Assembly (NCBI GenBank): GCA_964019165.1
Contig: OZ025276.1
Span: 5,889,840-5,953,839 of the forward strand
Direction of reading: 5' to 3'
From: Mastigias papua
Lineage: Eukaryota; Cnidaria; Scyphozoa; Rhizostomeae; Mastigiidae
Length of the DNA stretch: 64,000 nt
Positions 1 to 10,639 of this stretch are shown one piece after another. The notes beneath the pieces are model-generated. The model saw nothing but the letters and a program-made list of their open reading frames with translations, searched no databases and was not told the origin of the DNA. Each line of letters opens with the position of its first letter. Position 1 is the first letter of the stretch. The position numbers were made by a program, and so were the translations under genes.

Positions 1-907
1 CTCCTCAATCATTCGTTGAAAGCTATAAATTCTCTCTGGTCTTCTGCTCAAAGTAAACTACCTAAAAATATTTTCAACTTTACTGTCAGGTATCTTAACA
101 ACACACTCGCAACTCGCAAAAATCTAACGCTGTGGAATCTCTCACCAAGGAGCTATAGTTTTTAATGAACTTCCCGAAAACACAAGGAAAGAAACTGACT
201 TTAGAACTTTTAAAAAGCACTTAAATTAGTATTTTAACACTTACTTATGACTTATGGCACATAGATTTATTTTCCTTCTTTTTTCATTTATTTAACAGGA
301 CTTCTGTGATAACAGTATAAATATGTACCTAGTGTCAATATGATATGACTGTAGAAAAATCCTGTATAAAGATTCGTTAATAATAATAATGATAAACGTC
401 TGACTGCTCCTTTTGTTTCCAATCTGAGTCTCTTCTCCATGTTGTTGCAGGCTGTAGAACTTATCTCAACGAAGGCCGCTTCACATGGAGGCATTACTCT
501 GCGCTTAACTTCCTTCCCTCATCATTGCAATGTTTGAATCTTTGTACTTTTTATGTTGACATCCCTCAATATCTTTCCCCTTCTCTTGCGTAATTGACTT
601 GAGTGTCGGCTTTGAGACGAACCGTAAGAATAATGCTAATAGGAAATTTGCCAAATATCGCTACCTTCTAAATAACCTATCATCGAAATACCGTCACGTC
701 AAATTTGTGAACTTGTCCATAAGTTCCCTTGGAATCTTTGGACAATCTTGCGATTCGTTTATTCAGATGTGTAACGATCTAACTACTAACACAGGGCACG
801 CTAACTTCATAATTACTAAATTAACTAGTATAATAATTCGCACAACTTATTACATATTCTGCATGCGCAACAGACCCTGGACTAACCCGGAACTTCTTTC
901 ATATTGA
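1..907 (+). pseudogene. R2/NeSL-type LINE, 3' part of copy 1
   Basis: Remnant of the C-terminal part of a non-LTR retrotransposon protein, open in frame 1 from the window edge. Positions 1-147 encode the segment before the zinc knuckle and 396-600 the knuckle itself (CSFC, then an HVVAGC-like part). Positions 601-907 encode the end of a restriction-like endonuclease domain, with GFETN and a final WTNPELLSY. It is homologous along its length to the copy at 1136-3496, which shows the same order. The copy is broken by an unrelated insert (148-395), stop codons near 590 and loss of the RPD part of the endonuclease. LINEs with a restriction-like endonuclease belong to the R2/R4/NeSL group; I cannot choose the clade from this piece. 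Confidence 0.62.
148..395 (+). mobile_element. 3' end of a second LINE inserted in the R2-like copy
   Basis: The R2-like reading frame stops at 147 and resumes at 396. The resumed frame (TSDCSFC) matches copy 2 (TSACSFC), so the insert boundaries are well fixed. The insert encodes the end of another reverse transcriptase ORF (an ELPENTRK-like stretch, then FRTFKKHLN and a stop near 226). It finishes in a short TAA/ATG-rich tail at 375-395, as L2/CR1-type LINEs often do. No clear target-site duplication is visible. Confidence 0.6.
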
Positions 908-1135
908 CAGCTTTCTTTCCTCCGTTAGCTTGTTCATTTATATAGTATGTCTCTCTTTCTTTTTTCTTTTTTTTAATATTATCTGTAATTAGGCCAGCCA
1001 AGTGCAAATTACCTATCATTAGAGGGATTTGTATTTGTATGTTTAGTTGATGTATGTCAAAGTTTAAAAAACAATAATTTTAATATTTTTCAATTAAGTT
1101 ACTGCACTCAGTTATCAATATTATTAAAATACATC
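908..1135. other. 3' UTR of R2-like copy 1
   Basis: AT-rich sequence after the stop of copy 1, with pyrimidine runs at 940-975. It lies between two same-strand copies of the family and shows no coding signal. Confidence 0.4.
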
Positions 1136-3496
1136 GTTAAGTCCAACCTTTGACTCCACATCATGCACTCAGTTCTTCCGTACTTTTTCCGATCGATAAA
1201 TCCTTCAAAATCTTTTCAAATGCCCTCATGGATTCATGCTCTTGGTGAGCCTTCAGTTCCTTGTAACATGTCTCCTCCTTCGTATCATCAAGTCACAAAA
1301 ACCATTAGACGGATGAAAGCTTCTGGTTCTCCTTGCCCTCTTGACAAAATATCTATTATTCCATTCAAGCGTTGCCCTTTCCTTCGTTCATATATTACGG
1401 CTCTGTTCCACATTATTTGGCTCTCAGGGGAAATCCCCTCTGAATGGAAACGAGCATGTACGGTACTTGCGCGTAAAAAGGTTGATTCCTCTAACCCTGC
1501 AAATTTTAAACCAATAACACTTCAAAGTGTTCCTCTGAAGATCTTTTCATCGTGCTTGCATGACTCAATATTTGCCTATGTAAAGCAAATGGTTTTATTG
1601 AACATCAGATGCAGAAAGGTTTTCTTCCTAAATTAACAGGTACCTTTGAACACACTGCCCAAATGGCTAACGTCATAAATACAGCTAGAATTAAATAAAA
1701 GTCACTTGTCATCACATTACTAGACCTCAAAAATACGTTTGGTGAAGTGCACCATAACCTGATTCCGGTAGTTCTTAGCTATCACCATATTCCTGATCAC
1801 TTACAACTTCTAATTCGCAGCCTATAATCGAATTTCCAGACTTCCATTATCACTGACTCCTTTCAGACACCTTTTATTAAAGTGGGCCGCGGTATTCTCC
1901 AGGACGATTGCTTAAGCCCATTAACTTTCAATTTGTGTTTTAATACTTTCATCCATTATATCTCTGAACAGAAATTCAAACAATTTTGATTTAGTACCAG
2001 TTCCCTTCTCCCTATCCACTGGTTTCAATTTGCTGATGATGCTGCTGTTATAACTGGCCTAGAAAACGAGAATCAAATTCTTCTAAATCTCTTTACTAGA
2101 TGGTGTACTTTGGCTAACATGATAATCAGGGTTGATAGATGTTCAACATTTGGGATACGAAAGTCATCTACCGCATCCATTCAGTATCTCCCAAAATTGT
2201 TGATTAACCAGGTTCCTGTCCCTACTGTTGATGTTGGTGACTCATTTAAATATCTAGGTCGCTATTTCAATTTTTCAATGGATAGCATTGATCATATTTC
2301 TGAGGTATTACAGTTGATCACTGGCTTGATGCAAAAAAATTGATGAAATTCCTTGTCATCCGAAAAGCAAACTGTTGTTATATCATCATTTTGTTCTTTC
2401 CAATATATCATGGCATTTTACTAGTGCAGATCTTGGTAAGATATGGGTTGCTGGGAATATCGATAATATCGTCTCTAAATATATCCGCCAGTTGCTTGAG
2501 CTTCCGATCTGTGCCACCCTTAGTACTCTTGTTTTATCAAAATCGAAATATGTTATAAGCCTCATCCTTCCATCTACAAAAATTTGCTCAATGCCCAGTA
2601 GTTATAAGAAATGCACTTAAGTCATCTCCAAACACTGATATAAATGCTCTTTTGTCCCTGACCAGCTCTGGCTGCAATATACAATATGATCAATATGGCA
2701 AAAGAAAACATGTTTTAATTGCTATTCGAAATGACAATGAAGATCGCCATGAACTAAAGTCACAAGGCTTCATTCTTTCCTCTATACTCATTCACGGCAG
2801 TAAGCATACTCGTCATCTTTGGACGAAGGTTCATTGCAATATGCCTAGAAACATCTTTAACTTTGTAGTTAAGTATATAAATAATACTCTTCCTACCAAG
2901 AAGAATCTAAGCAAATGGTCCCTCTCCCCTACATCTGCATGCTCTTTCTGCTTACAGCCTGAGACTCTTCAACATATTGTTTCCAGTTGCAAATCCTATC
3001 TTCAAGATGGTAGATATACCTGGCGTCATAATTCCATCCTTTTACATCTTGCGAAAACTCTCTCATCAGTAGCCAATAGCACATTATATGCTGATCTTCC
3101 CTTTTTTCCGTCTCCTTTGACACTGGTGATTCTCTTCGTCCAGATCTAGTTTTAGTGAGTAACTGTTCATGCGTTTACCTGCTAGAAGTCACTGTTGGCT
3201 TTGAATCACATATACAGATAAATAGTGACCGTTAGGCTACTAAATATCTCTCTCTTATTACTGACCTCCAAAATTTTTATTCTACTCTCAAATTTATAAG
3301 TCTCTCCTTGAGTGCTCGAGGAGTACTTGGAACGTCTTCTGAGTCCTTTCCATCAATGCTCAAAGACCTAAACTTTGATGATGATACTAAACATAACATC
3401 CTGTTGAAAACAATTAATATTGCAGTACGATGTACTAATTATATCTTTTGTAGAAGTAACAAACCTTGGACTAACCCAAATTTACTGGACTATTAG
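1136..3496 (+). pseudogene. R2/NeSL-type LINE, copy 2 (RT, zinc knuckle, restriction-like endonuclease)
   Basis: Decayed retrotransposon polyprotein. RT motifs appear in order: IPSEWKRA with a PANFKPI block at 1163-1520, a LLDLKNTFGEVHH block near 1720-1755, a GILQDDCLSPL block near 1890-1925, and the catalytic FADD at 2031-2042. The thumb continues through 2110-2620. After that come KNIFNFV/NNTLP (2840-2900), a zinc knuckle CSFC...ETLQHIVSSC (2940-2990), and a restriction-like endonuclease with RPDL (about 3145) and LLEVTVGFE (about 3180-3205), ending WTNPNLLDY at 3496. Frames change at several points and there are stops near 1695, 1826 and 2343. Order and motifs fit the R2/R4/NeSL LINEs, which nick a specific target. 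No 28S rRNA sequence flanks it, so if R2 it is off-target. Confidence 0.66.
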
Positions 3497-4420
3497 GCCA
3501 TGACTTTACTACCTTAGCATAACAGTTATTATTGTTATTGTTTATATGTGAGGCTTATGTATTTTTTTTGCTACATTCAAAACTTATGTTGCAGACTTGC
3601 CAATTATGCACTGCTTTAATATAGTGTGTTGTATGATTGTATACTTAGATGTGTTGTTATCATGAGGTTTCAAAAAAGAATTATTATTATTAGCCCGGTA
3701 GAGAATGGGAGGAGACTTCCAGGATTTTCTTCGACAACTCCCTTCATAATCTTGTTGAAAGAGACATATTCTATTCAAAGGGCATTCGAAGCTCGGGATC
3801 TCTTTGAAATGGAAGTTTACGTTGAGTTATTGTCCTATGACTAGCCTCAATCTGCTTTTCCATGCATGGTTTAAACTATTAATAGGTTCGCCGACTTCCA
3901 ATGCTCTCATTCGTTTCTTCCAGCTCATAGCATTATCCTCCTACATCCATTTTGCTTTATTTCCTGTCCTTGCTCTCCTACATTCGTTTTACGTCCACTG
4001 CTTCTATTCTGTAAAAGCATTTTGACCTCATCATCTTTTCTCTATCCATGTAGCAATTGCGATACATCTTACAGCCAACAATACATTTTTCGATACCATG
4101 GGGGAAAATTACGCAGTGTAGACTGGTAACGTGGGTAACCCTTTCGGCTATACTAAGCTGGATTTTTGACCTTGTTGACCTGGACGTTCACCTTTAGTCT
4201 TTGAAATGAATGTAATAGAAACGTTTTCACGCTTACATACTTTATTATGTTGGCTCGCAGCTATGAAGTCTCTGTTGGTTCTTTTTCTGGGACTCAGTGC
4301 TCACACAATCCAGAAGTAGGTCATTTGTGGTAGCTGGCTACACGAACGGCTTTAATCTGGCCTAAATTTCACTTGCTGTGATATTGGTCGCCTTACATAA
4401 TGTACAGATATAAACGCAGG
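3497..4420. other. LINE 3' UTR, then unassigned AT-rich DNA
   Basis: The first part is probably the 3' UTR of the R2-like copy, perhaps to the ATT-rich stretch at 3678-3693. The rest has no recognisable gene. Around 4200-4235 a TGAA...GAAACGTTT sequence weakly resembles the hammerhead-like motif at the 3' end of the next element and could be a decayed 5' terminus of it. Confidence 0.3.
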
Positions 4421-4422
4421 CT

Positions 4423-5781
4423 TTGTGGCTACGAGGTGAAGGTTTGGAGGCGATGCGTAAAGCCCTGGACACAAGGCAGAATCCGTCAATTTCTACAAAG
4501 TCATTAGTTAGTTTAGGAAAATTAGTATTAGATAGTAATGTGTTTGAGTTTAATGGTAAAGTGTATAAGCAGAAGTTAGGAACCGCAATAGGCACAAAGT
4601 TTGCTCCGGCGTATGCCAATTTGTTTATGTCCAGTTTAGAAGAAGATATGTTGAACAGTTGTGAAGTTAAGCCTTGGATTTGGTACAGGTACATTGATGA
4701 TGTGTTTTTTATTTGGACACATGGCGAGGAAAAGTTATGTAGTTTTGTAGAGTATATTAATAGTTATCATCAAACAATAAAGTTTACAACAGAGAAATCA
4801 AGGGACAGTGTCAGTTATTTGGATGTTTTAGTAAGTAGAAAGGGACGGGCCTTGGAGACAGATCTCTACTGCAAATCTACTGATACACACCAGTATTTGC
4901 AGAGGAGCTCTTGTCACCCATGGCACGTCAAAAAAGCAATCCCATATGGACAGGCTCTTAGAATTAGAAGAATTTGTTCAGATGAGAAGAAGTTCAGAAA
5001 GAGGTCGGAGGAGTTAGTGAGTTGGTTAGTAGATAGGGGTTATAAGGAGGATTTCGTTAGGGAGCAGATAGTTCGTGCTAGTAGTTTAGACAGAGAAAGA
5101 CTTTTTAACCAGGAAGGTAGATGTAATGACAAGAGAAAGGATCAGGTTCCATTAGTAGTTACATTCCATCCAGCACTTAATGAGCTTAGGGGCATAATTA
5201 GGAAACTCCATACCATGTTAGAAGCGTCTGAAGAACACAGTATGGCCTTTAAAGAGCAGCCTCTTGTGGTCTTCAGACGGGCACCAAATTTGAAGGATAA
5301 TCTAGTTAGAGCTAAGCTTCCTAAGATTCGGACAGAAGGAGTTAGGGGTTGTTTTAGGTGTGGTAAAGCGCGATGTCAAGTTTGCAGTTATATGTCAGAG
5401 GGTAGTGGGTTTAGATGTAATGTTTCAGGTAGGGAGTATGATATAAATAGTGATTTTAATTGCGATTCTTCAGGGGTAGTGTATTTATTAGGCTGTAAAG
5501 TATGTGGCAAGCAGTATGTAGATAGCACCTTTACATCATTTAGAGCCAGGTTTAACAATTATAAGTCATCTAGTAGGAAGTTTTCTAGTGGAGTAGCAGT
5601 GACGCAGGCAGAGTTTTTTAGACATTTTACAGAAGCCAACCATCATGGATTTTTAGAGGATGTTAGTTTTCAAATTATAGATAGGGTATTTGGAGTTTCT
5701 AGACATAAGGAGGGATTCTGGCAGTTTAGACTACAGAGCTTTATACCTGAGGGACTTAACGTCAGATATGCAGATCATTAG
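4423..5781 (+). CDS. Penelope-like element protein (RT plus GIY-YIG endonuclease), 5' truncated
   Basis: A 452-codon open frame starting inside the RT domain; the family's N-terminal third is missing, so the first ATG is not the true start. RT motifs are GTAIGTKFAPAYANL (residues about 52-66) and the catalytic YIDD at about 89-92. A Cys-rich linker (CFRCGKARCQVC, about 309-320) follows. Then comes the GIY-YIG endonuclease: VVYLLGC, CGKQYVDST, an RARFNN helix and a Glu-containing HKEGFWQFRL near the C terminus. The usual YVG glycine is Asp here, which would be expected to weaken the nuclease. Penelope-like elements copy themselves by target-primed reverse transcription. The linker and RFNN pattern suggest the Poseidon branch (inference). 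No stop interrupts the frame. Confidence 0.85.
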   Translation: MWLRGEGLEAMRKALDTRQNPSISTKSLVSLGKLVLDSNVFEFNGKVYKQKLGTAIGTKFAPAYANLFMSSLEEDMLNSCEVKPWIWYRYIDDVFFIWTHGEEKLCSFVEYINSYHQTIKFTTEKSRDSVSYLDVLVSRKGRALETDLYCKSTDTHQYLQRSSCHPWHVKKAIPYGQALRIRRICSDEKKFRKRSEELVSWLVDRGYKEDFVREQIVRASSLDRERLFNQEGRCNDKRKDQVPLVVTFHPALNELRGIIRKLHTMLEASEEHSMAFKEQPLVVFRRAPNLKDNLVRAKLPKIRTEGVRGCFRCGKARCQVCSYMSEGSGFRCNVSGREYDINSDFNCDSSGVVYLLGCKVCGKQYVDSTFTSFRARFNNYKSSSRKFSSGVAVTQAEFFRHFTEANHHGFLEDVSFQIIDRVFGVSRHKEGFWQFRLQSFIPEGLNVRYADH

Positions 5782-6065
5782 CAATCCCCTATGCACTTTC
5801 CTAGCGTTAATTGCTTCTTTTGTCCATTTTGCGTCTATCCAGCATCTATTCGTCTTTTCTTCACACTTCTCGCACTCTTTGCATCACCTTATATGCTCTA
5901 TATTATCCTCCTTTGTTTCTTACTTCACAGCTTCGGCCCTCCCCATATAATGTATTCTTAATTTATCATGAGGTGTTAATAGGTAGGTCCCCCTTAGGTA
6001 ATATCAATTGTGACCCCATTGTTATGTAGGTAATTTAAGCAGGCCCAATGTCATTGTAAGTTTAG

Positions 6066-6102
6066 TACTGATGAAGATTCTGATCGAAACGTTTACTTAA
6101 AG
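6066..6102 (+). ncRNA. Hammerhead-like motif at the 3' end of the Penelope element
   Basis: CTGATGA at 6068-6074, then a GAT/ATC stem with loop TCTG, then GAAAC at 6086-6090. The following ACGT is self-complementary, as in hammerheads that work as dimers through stem III. A type I stem I can be drawn between AGTA/TTTA upstream and TACT/AAA downstream, with one bulge. One extra A separates the CTGATGA box from stem II, so activity is uncertain. Hammerhead ribozymes are an established feature of Penelope-like element termini. Confidence 0.45.
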
Positions 6103-6173
6103 GATAGTATATTTGTGGTTTATTCTATTTATGTAATTTATATACGTTGTGGATGCGGCTTAGGTTTAGTTTG

Positions 6174-6268
<95 letters not shown>
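6174..6268. repeat. (TA)n microsatellite with (CA)6 interruption
   Basis: Nearly pure TA dinucleotides with a CA block at about 6195-6206. It separates a + strand Penelope element on the left from a - strand Penelope fragment on the right. The YIYIYI open frames across it are artefacts. Confidence 0.97.
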
Positions 6269-6270
<2 letters not shown>

Positions 6271-6700
6271 GACAAGTCTGTTAGTACTACAGAAGTTCAC
6301 TATAGAACGAAAAAGCGGAAACGTTCTTTTAGCATACTGAAAGCTTTTTTCGTCCGACACTCGTCAGGGTATGTAACGTCGGATAACGACCGAAAGGTGA
6401 ACCGAAATATATAGCCAGATGCGGGTGCACGTGATATGATGAATAATGCGTCTATTTGGCCCTATGATTGGCCAATTAGCACCTATTCACCATTGTTTAC
6501 TTGAAGAGTCCAAGTGAAAAGACGAACTCTTTTTGTTTACACAAGACTGGGTTTTGAGTCTTAATGTAAACCGATTCCATAACACCTAAATGAAAGGACG
6601 ATCTTGCTTGCCCAATGATCCGAAAATTATCGTCTGTATATGTTTTGGCGCATTCTGGATTTGTAATAAGAAAAAAACGGTTGCAGTACCACTTCATAAT
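6269..6700 (-). pseudogene. 3' end of a second Penelope family, inverted
   Basis: Read on the - strand, 6697-6497 encodes the C-terminal tail of the GIY-YIG protein (ITNPECAKTYTDDNF, then ESVYIKTQNPVLC). It is nearly identical to the + strand copy at 29395-29550. The non-coding 3' region (6496-6269) also matches 29580-29800, including the hammerhead. The fragment ends directly against the TA tract and is truncated at about 6700. Confidence 0.75.
6333..6373 (-). ncRNA. Minimal type I hammerhead ribozyme, Penelope 3' region
   Basis: On the - strand: CATACC (6373-6368), CTGACGA, a short GT..AC stem II, GAA, stem III AAA/TTT with loop AGC, then C and AGTATG (6338-6333). CATAC pairs with GTATG to form stem I, with one C/A mismatch next to the core. 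All conserved core positions (CUGANGA, GAA, U-H at the cut) are present. It is the partner copy of the motif at 29697-29737. Confidence 0.62.
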
Positions 6701-7113
6701 AAAGGTGGCAGCAATGCCTTCAAAGTTTCTTGATATGGGAAGAAGAAAAAGTGTAAATCTTGAATATAAGTATTGTATAATAAAAGTGACGTCGATGGCA
6801 GCAAACTTATATTTCGTAATGACTTGTCCAAACAGCGAAGGAAATCTGACATAGCAAGAATTTATTCGTTATTAGGTTATCTGCTAAACAATCTTGCGGA
6901 GTCACAAAGTCGTATTCTACCTCCTAATTTACATAGTCGAGATCCCGTGTTTAATATTTTAATGTCAGAGGGAGTTCAGACAACTGAACTGCAGATTGCT
7001 TGCTCGTGAACTGATCATATATACACATCAATTGACATATAAACAACAGGACAACAAGACACGGTACAAAGGTCTGTAGAAACAATAAAACATACTAATA
7101 TCAAACGCTACAC
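6701..7113. other. Unassigned interval
   Basis: Between the Penelope fragment and the left DIRS inverted repeat. I see no gene, RNA or repeat structure that I can support. Confidence 0.3.
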
Positions 7114-7146
7114 CGTGAGATAGCGCATGCGTAGTGAATGTCATCT
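7114..7146 (+). repeat. Left inverted terminal repeat of DIRS element
   Basis: Reverse complement of 11731-11763 with a single difference (GCATGCG against GCATGCA). Confidence 0.7.
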
Positions 7147-7308
7147 TGCGTAGCATTTTGTTAATGATAGTCCAAGTTTTCAACAGTGGAAAGAAAATCA
7201 ACTCAGAACCTATTTTTGACGGAAAAATCTAGCAGAAGCGACAGAAACGGTAGTTTTTATTGAGTCATAGCTGAAATAAGGAGTTTAGAGCTAGTCCAAG
7301 ACCTCAAG

Positions 7309-8527
7309 ATGATAGAAGACTGTGAGGAGAGCCAGGACGAAGGTCTTGCTAAAAGGCCAACAAATGCCAACGATGGATCTACCAAGGAATCCCGAAAGGG
7401 GACAATTCCTTCGGAAAGAATTTCCCGACAGGGAAAGGGCCGGAAAGATCCTTTAAGGCTGGAGAAACTCTCTCTAGCCTTATGGACAAGCGTCAACAAC
7501 ATGGCTTAAACGGCTCGGCGCCAACGCCAAGCCTGCATGATGAGGCGAACAAAACAACTCTAGCCGATGATGTTGAAGATATCAAACATCAGCTATCCAG
7601 GATAACTGGGTTGTTAGCTAGTAACACTCCAGCCATAGCTGAAATAAAAAATGCATATCAGAATTATGATGATCAGGCAACGGAAAATATGTCAGAAAGA
7701 GACATTGAATCTATCGCTAAAGGAAGCGAGCAAGCTGAGGACGAAGATGTCCATGAGCCGCCAGCAAAATAGTTTAAACAAGAGCTCAAGGGAGTTCTAG
7801 CTGGCATGACAAAAGTTGTCAATAAGCCGTTGCATAACGGAGAGAATCTTATAGCCGATCTTTCCGTATTGCTCACGGACCTGCTATGCCAGGGTGCGAG
7901 TAAAGAATCTCGCGACGAGCTGGTTGACAAATACCCTACCCCGGGAAGTTTCCAACGTCTTGAAGTCGTTCGCATCAATCCTAGAATATTTAATTGTATG
8001 CGGAAACATGTCAAAACAGATGATGTGATGCTTCAAATAGCTGAGAAGCCACTATTAAAAGGAATCACAGCAGTGACCAAAGGACTAACTGACCTTATGA
8101 ATGTTAGTGAAGCCGGAGATAAGGCATTTCCAGAGAATTTAGTGACTAGTACAATGCAGGTGTTGTCAGATAGTTTGTCATTGTTAAGTGATGCCTTGCC
8201 TAAAAAGATTTACGGAGGCGAGCTCTGTTTAAATCAGATATGAAATCTGAATACCGATTGCTATGTAATGATCAACATCCTGTCAAAGATCTTTCATTTG
8301 GGACCGAGCTGGGAAAATCAGTAAATGACTTGACAGAGGCTAGCAAAGTTTATACCACTCCAAGGATATTTGTTCCGTATTCTCAGGTAAGGAAAAGAAG
8401 CATCAGTTTTTCCATGAAGCATTCCATGCAGAGAAATCAATTTTGCAAAGTCAGGATACACTGTCCAACAAACATATACCATTGGCAGGCCGTCTCAGAT
8501 TTCACAAAAATAAATGCTAGAAGCTAG
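7309..8527 (+). pseudogene. DIRS Gag-like region
   Basis: Three adjacent frames (7309-7509, 7482-7772, 7806-8243) and a fourth at 8240-8527 together look like the N-terminal protein of DIRS-type elements. It is a charged, helical segment followed by a conserved block (PGSFQRLEVVRINPRIF at about 7942-7993) and a KSEYRLLCN / GTELGKSV block at about 8246-8320. Each frame carries on where the previous one ends, so they are one broken gene. The assignment rests on position before the RT and on general resemblance to DIRS Gag; it has no enzymatic motif. Confidence 0.5.
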
Positions 8528-8579
8528 CCTCAGACAAAACAATCCTCGATATTGTTAGGGGCTATAAAATTGACTTTAT

Positions 8580-10250
8580 GCTACCCCTGTAGCGACCTCA
8601 GTACAACAGCCGCGTTTTACACCAATTGAAGAAAAAGCCCTTCAGAAAGTAATAGAGGACCTTTTGGAAAAGCAAGTACTTGAAAGGTCTACGCATCAAA
8701 CACGTGAATTCATATCGCCAGTTTTTCTACCTCCCAAGAAGAATGGGAAGTTACGACTTATAGTGAACCTTAAACAATTGGATGAAAATATTCTTCCAAT
8801 TCACTTTAAAATGGACGCAATGTAGTCTTGCATAAACCTAATAAGGAAAAACTGTTTTATGGGATCTCTTGATCTAACGGATGCCTATCATGCAGTGTCA
8901 ATATACCCCACCTCGCAAAAGTACCTAAATTTTCAGGTGGGTACACAGTTTTATAAATACAAAGCTATGCCCTATGGTCTTTGCTCTGCAACTGGAATTT
9001 TCGCACAGCTAATAAAACCAGTGTATTCTGCTTTACGAGTTAGAGGACTCATCTCAAGCGGTTGCCTGGATGGCAGTTTCCTGTTAGGGATGTCATATGA
9101 GCAAAGCAGAATGAATGTAAATAGAACTTCCCAGTTTGTTCGAGCTTTAGGGTTTTACATTTCAGATGAAAAATCTATATTCCAACCAACCCAAATTATA
9201 GCTCATTTGGGCTTTATCCTGAATTCTATCGACATGACAGTCACCTTAAACGTTTCACAAATTGCGGCCATTAAATTTGCTTTGTACAGCTATTTTGAAT
9301 AAGAATACATACATTTGAAATCAGAGAAGCAGCATAGCATTAGCACGGCTTTAAAACAAAGCAAAGGAAATTTTTGATGTACATACAATAACTGCCAAAA
9401 GTCTTGGAACACTTGCATTACTTTTTGACTCGTAGAGCAATGTCCCCCTCTCCCCCCTCAGAACAATGTTGAATTAATCAGGAGTTACTCGCAGCAGACA
9501 CGTCAATTTGCTCTCAAATAGCACTCTAGCAACTAAGCTTTTACCTCAACATTGTTTTAAGGGGGGAGGGGATCAGTAGCTGTCAAATTTGACCGGAAAT
9601 TCACTATTGTCAAATAAACTTCATTGTTCAATAGGTTTTCCAAGGACTTTTGGCAGAGATTGTATGCATTTTTCTCCTTTAGCCATCAATGACATACAAT
9701 GGTGGCTTGGAAACTCCCAAAAATTTATAAGGAAAGTTTACTACAATAACCGTGACTTTACCCTCACAACTGATGCTTCACTAGCAAGGAGGGGTGCACA
9801 TAGACTAGACTATGGATGTGCAGGTGGCAGATGGTTTGAAAATGAAAAAACCAGGCACTGTCTTGAACTTGAAGCCGCAAAATTAGGTCTATGGTCCCTA
9901 TGTAAGGATGAAACTAATGTTCACATGCATATACAACTAGACGATGTTACTGCCGTATCCTTCATTAATAATATGGGAGGCACTCGTTCATTAGTCTGTA
10001 AAGTAAAGGAAATAGCACGTGAAATATGGCTGTGGTGCATCTCAAAAGACATATGGCTCAGTGCTACACATATCCCTGCGATAAAAATGAAGCAGCTGAT
10101 AGATTGAGCAGAAAATTTATTGATAGAGCAGAATTGTAACTTGTCCCCTTTTGTTTTCAAACAGCTAGTCAAACTATGGGGAAGGCGAGAAATAGACCTT
10201 TTTTGCTTCACGAAACAACTATCAATTTAGACCTTTGTCTCATGGTGTGC
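8580..10250 (+). pseudogene. DIRS reverse transcriptase / RNase H
   Basis: RT start block (FISPVFLPPKKNGKLRLIVN, 8709-8768), SLDLTDAYHAVSI (8862-8900) and YKAMPYGLCSATG (about 8961-8997). The catalytic box is degenerate: GCLDG at about 9062-9075 instead of YxDD. RNase H follows with FTLTTDASLARRGA (9754-9790), LELEAA (9862-9880) and a HIQLDD segment (9930-9950), then a DLFCFTKQ/WCADP segment beyond 10190. There are stops at about 8823, 9301 and 10107. The RT is split by a MITE at 9386-9662. The coding order and a linker like that before DIRS recombinases support DIRS rather than Ty3. Confidence 0.72.
9386..9662. mobile_element. 277-bp Tc1/mariner-type MITE, copy A
   Basis: Flanked by TA on both sides (9384-9385, 9663-9664). 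The ends are inverted repeats beginning CAATMWCTGCCAAAAGTC. C-rich and G-rich blocks (about 9440-9460 and 9555-9570) lie inside. It is the same length as copies at 31952 and 57001 but in the opposite orientation. The TA duplication and the CCAAAAGT motif near the tip are typical of Tc1/mariner derivatives. It interrupts the DIRS RT. Confidence 0.85.
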
Positions 10251-10639
10251 TGATCCTGAAGCATTAGCAATAGATGCTTTTTGTTTAAGTTGGAAAAATA
10301 AGTTTGTTTATTTATTTCCACCATTTAGCATGTTATCAAAAGTACTTCAAAAGCTTCAGGAAGATCAAGCCCAAGGCATACTCATAGTGGCATTGTAAAA
10401 AAGTCAGACCTGTTTCCCATAGATGCTAAATATGCTAATAGAAAACCTTTATTTCTCCCCATAGACAAGCGTTTCTTACAGTTGCCCCACAGCAGGACAG
10501 TGACTCATCCACTGTGGCTATAGTTAAGGCTGATGGCATGTGTCTTATCAGGAGACAACTCGAAAAGCAAGCAATTTCAGGGAGAGCTTGTGAAATTCTC
10601 TTATCACCACGGAGAAAAGGAACTACAGAGCAATGCAGA

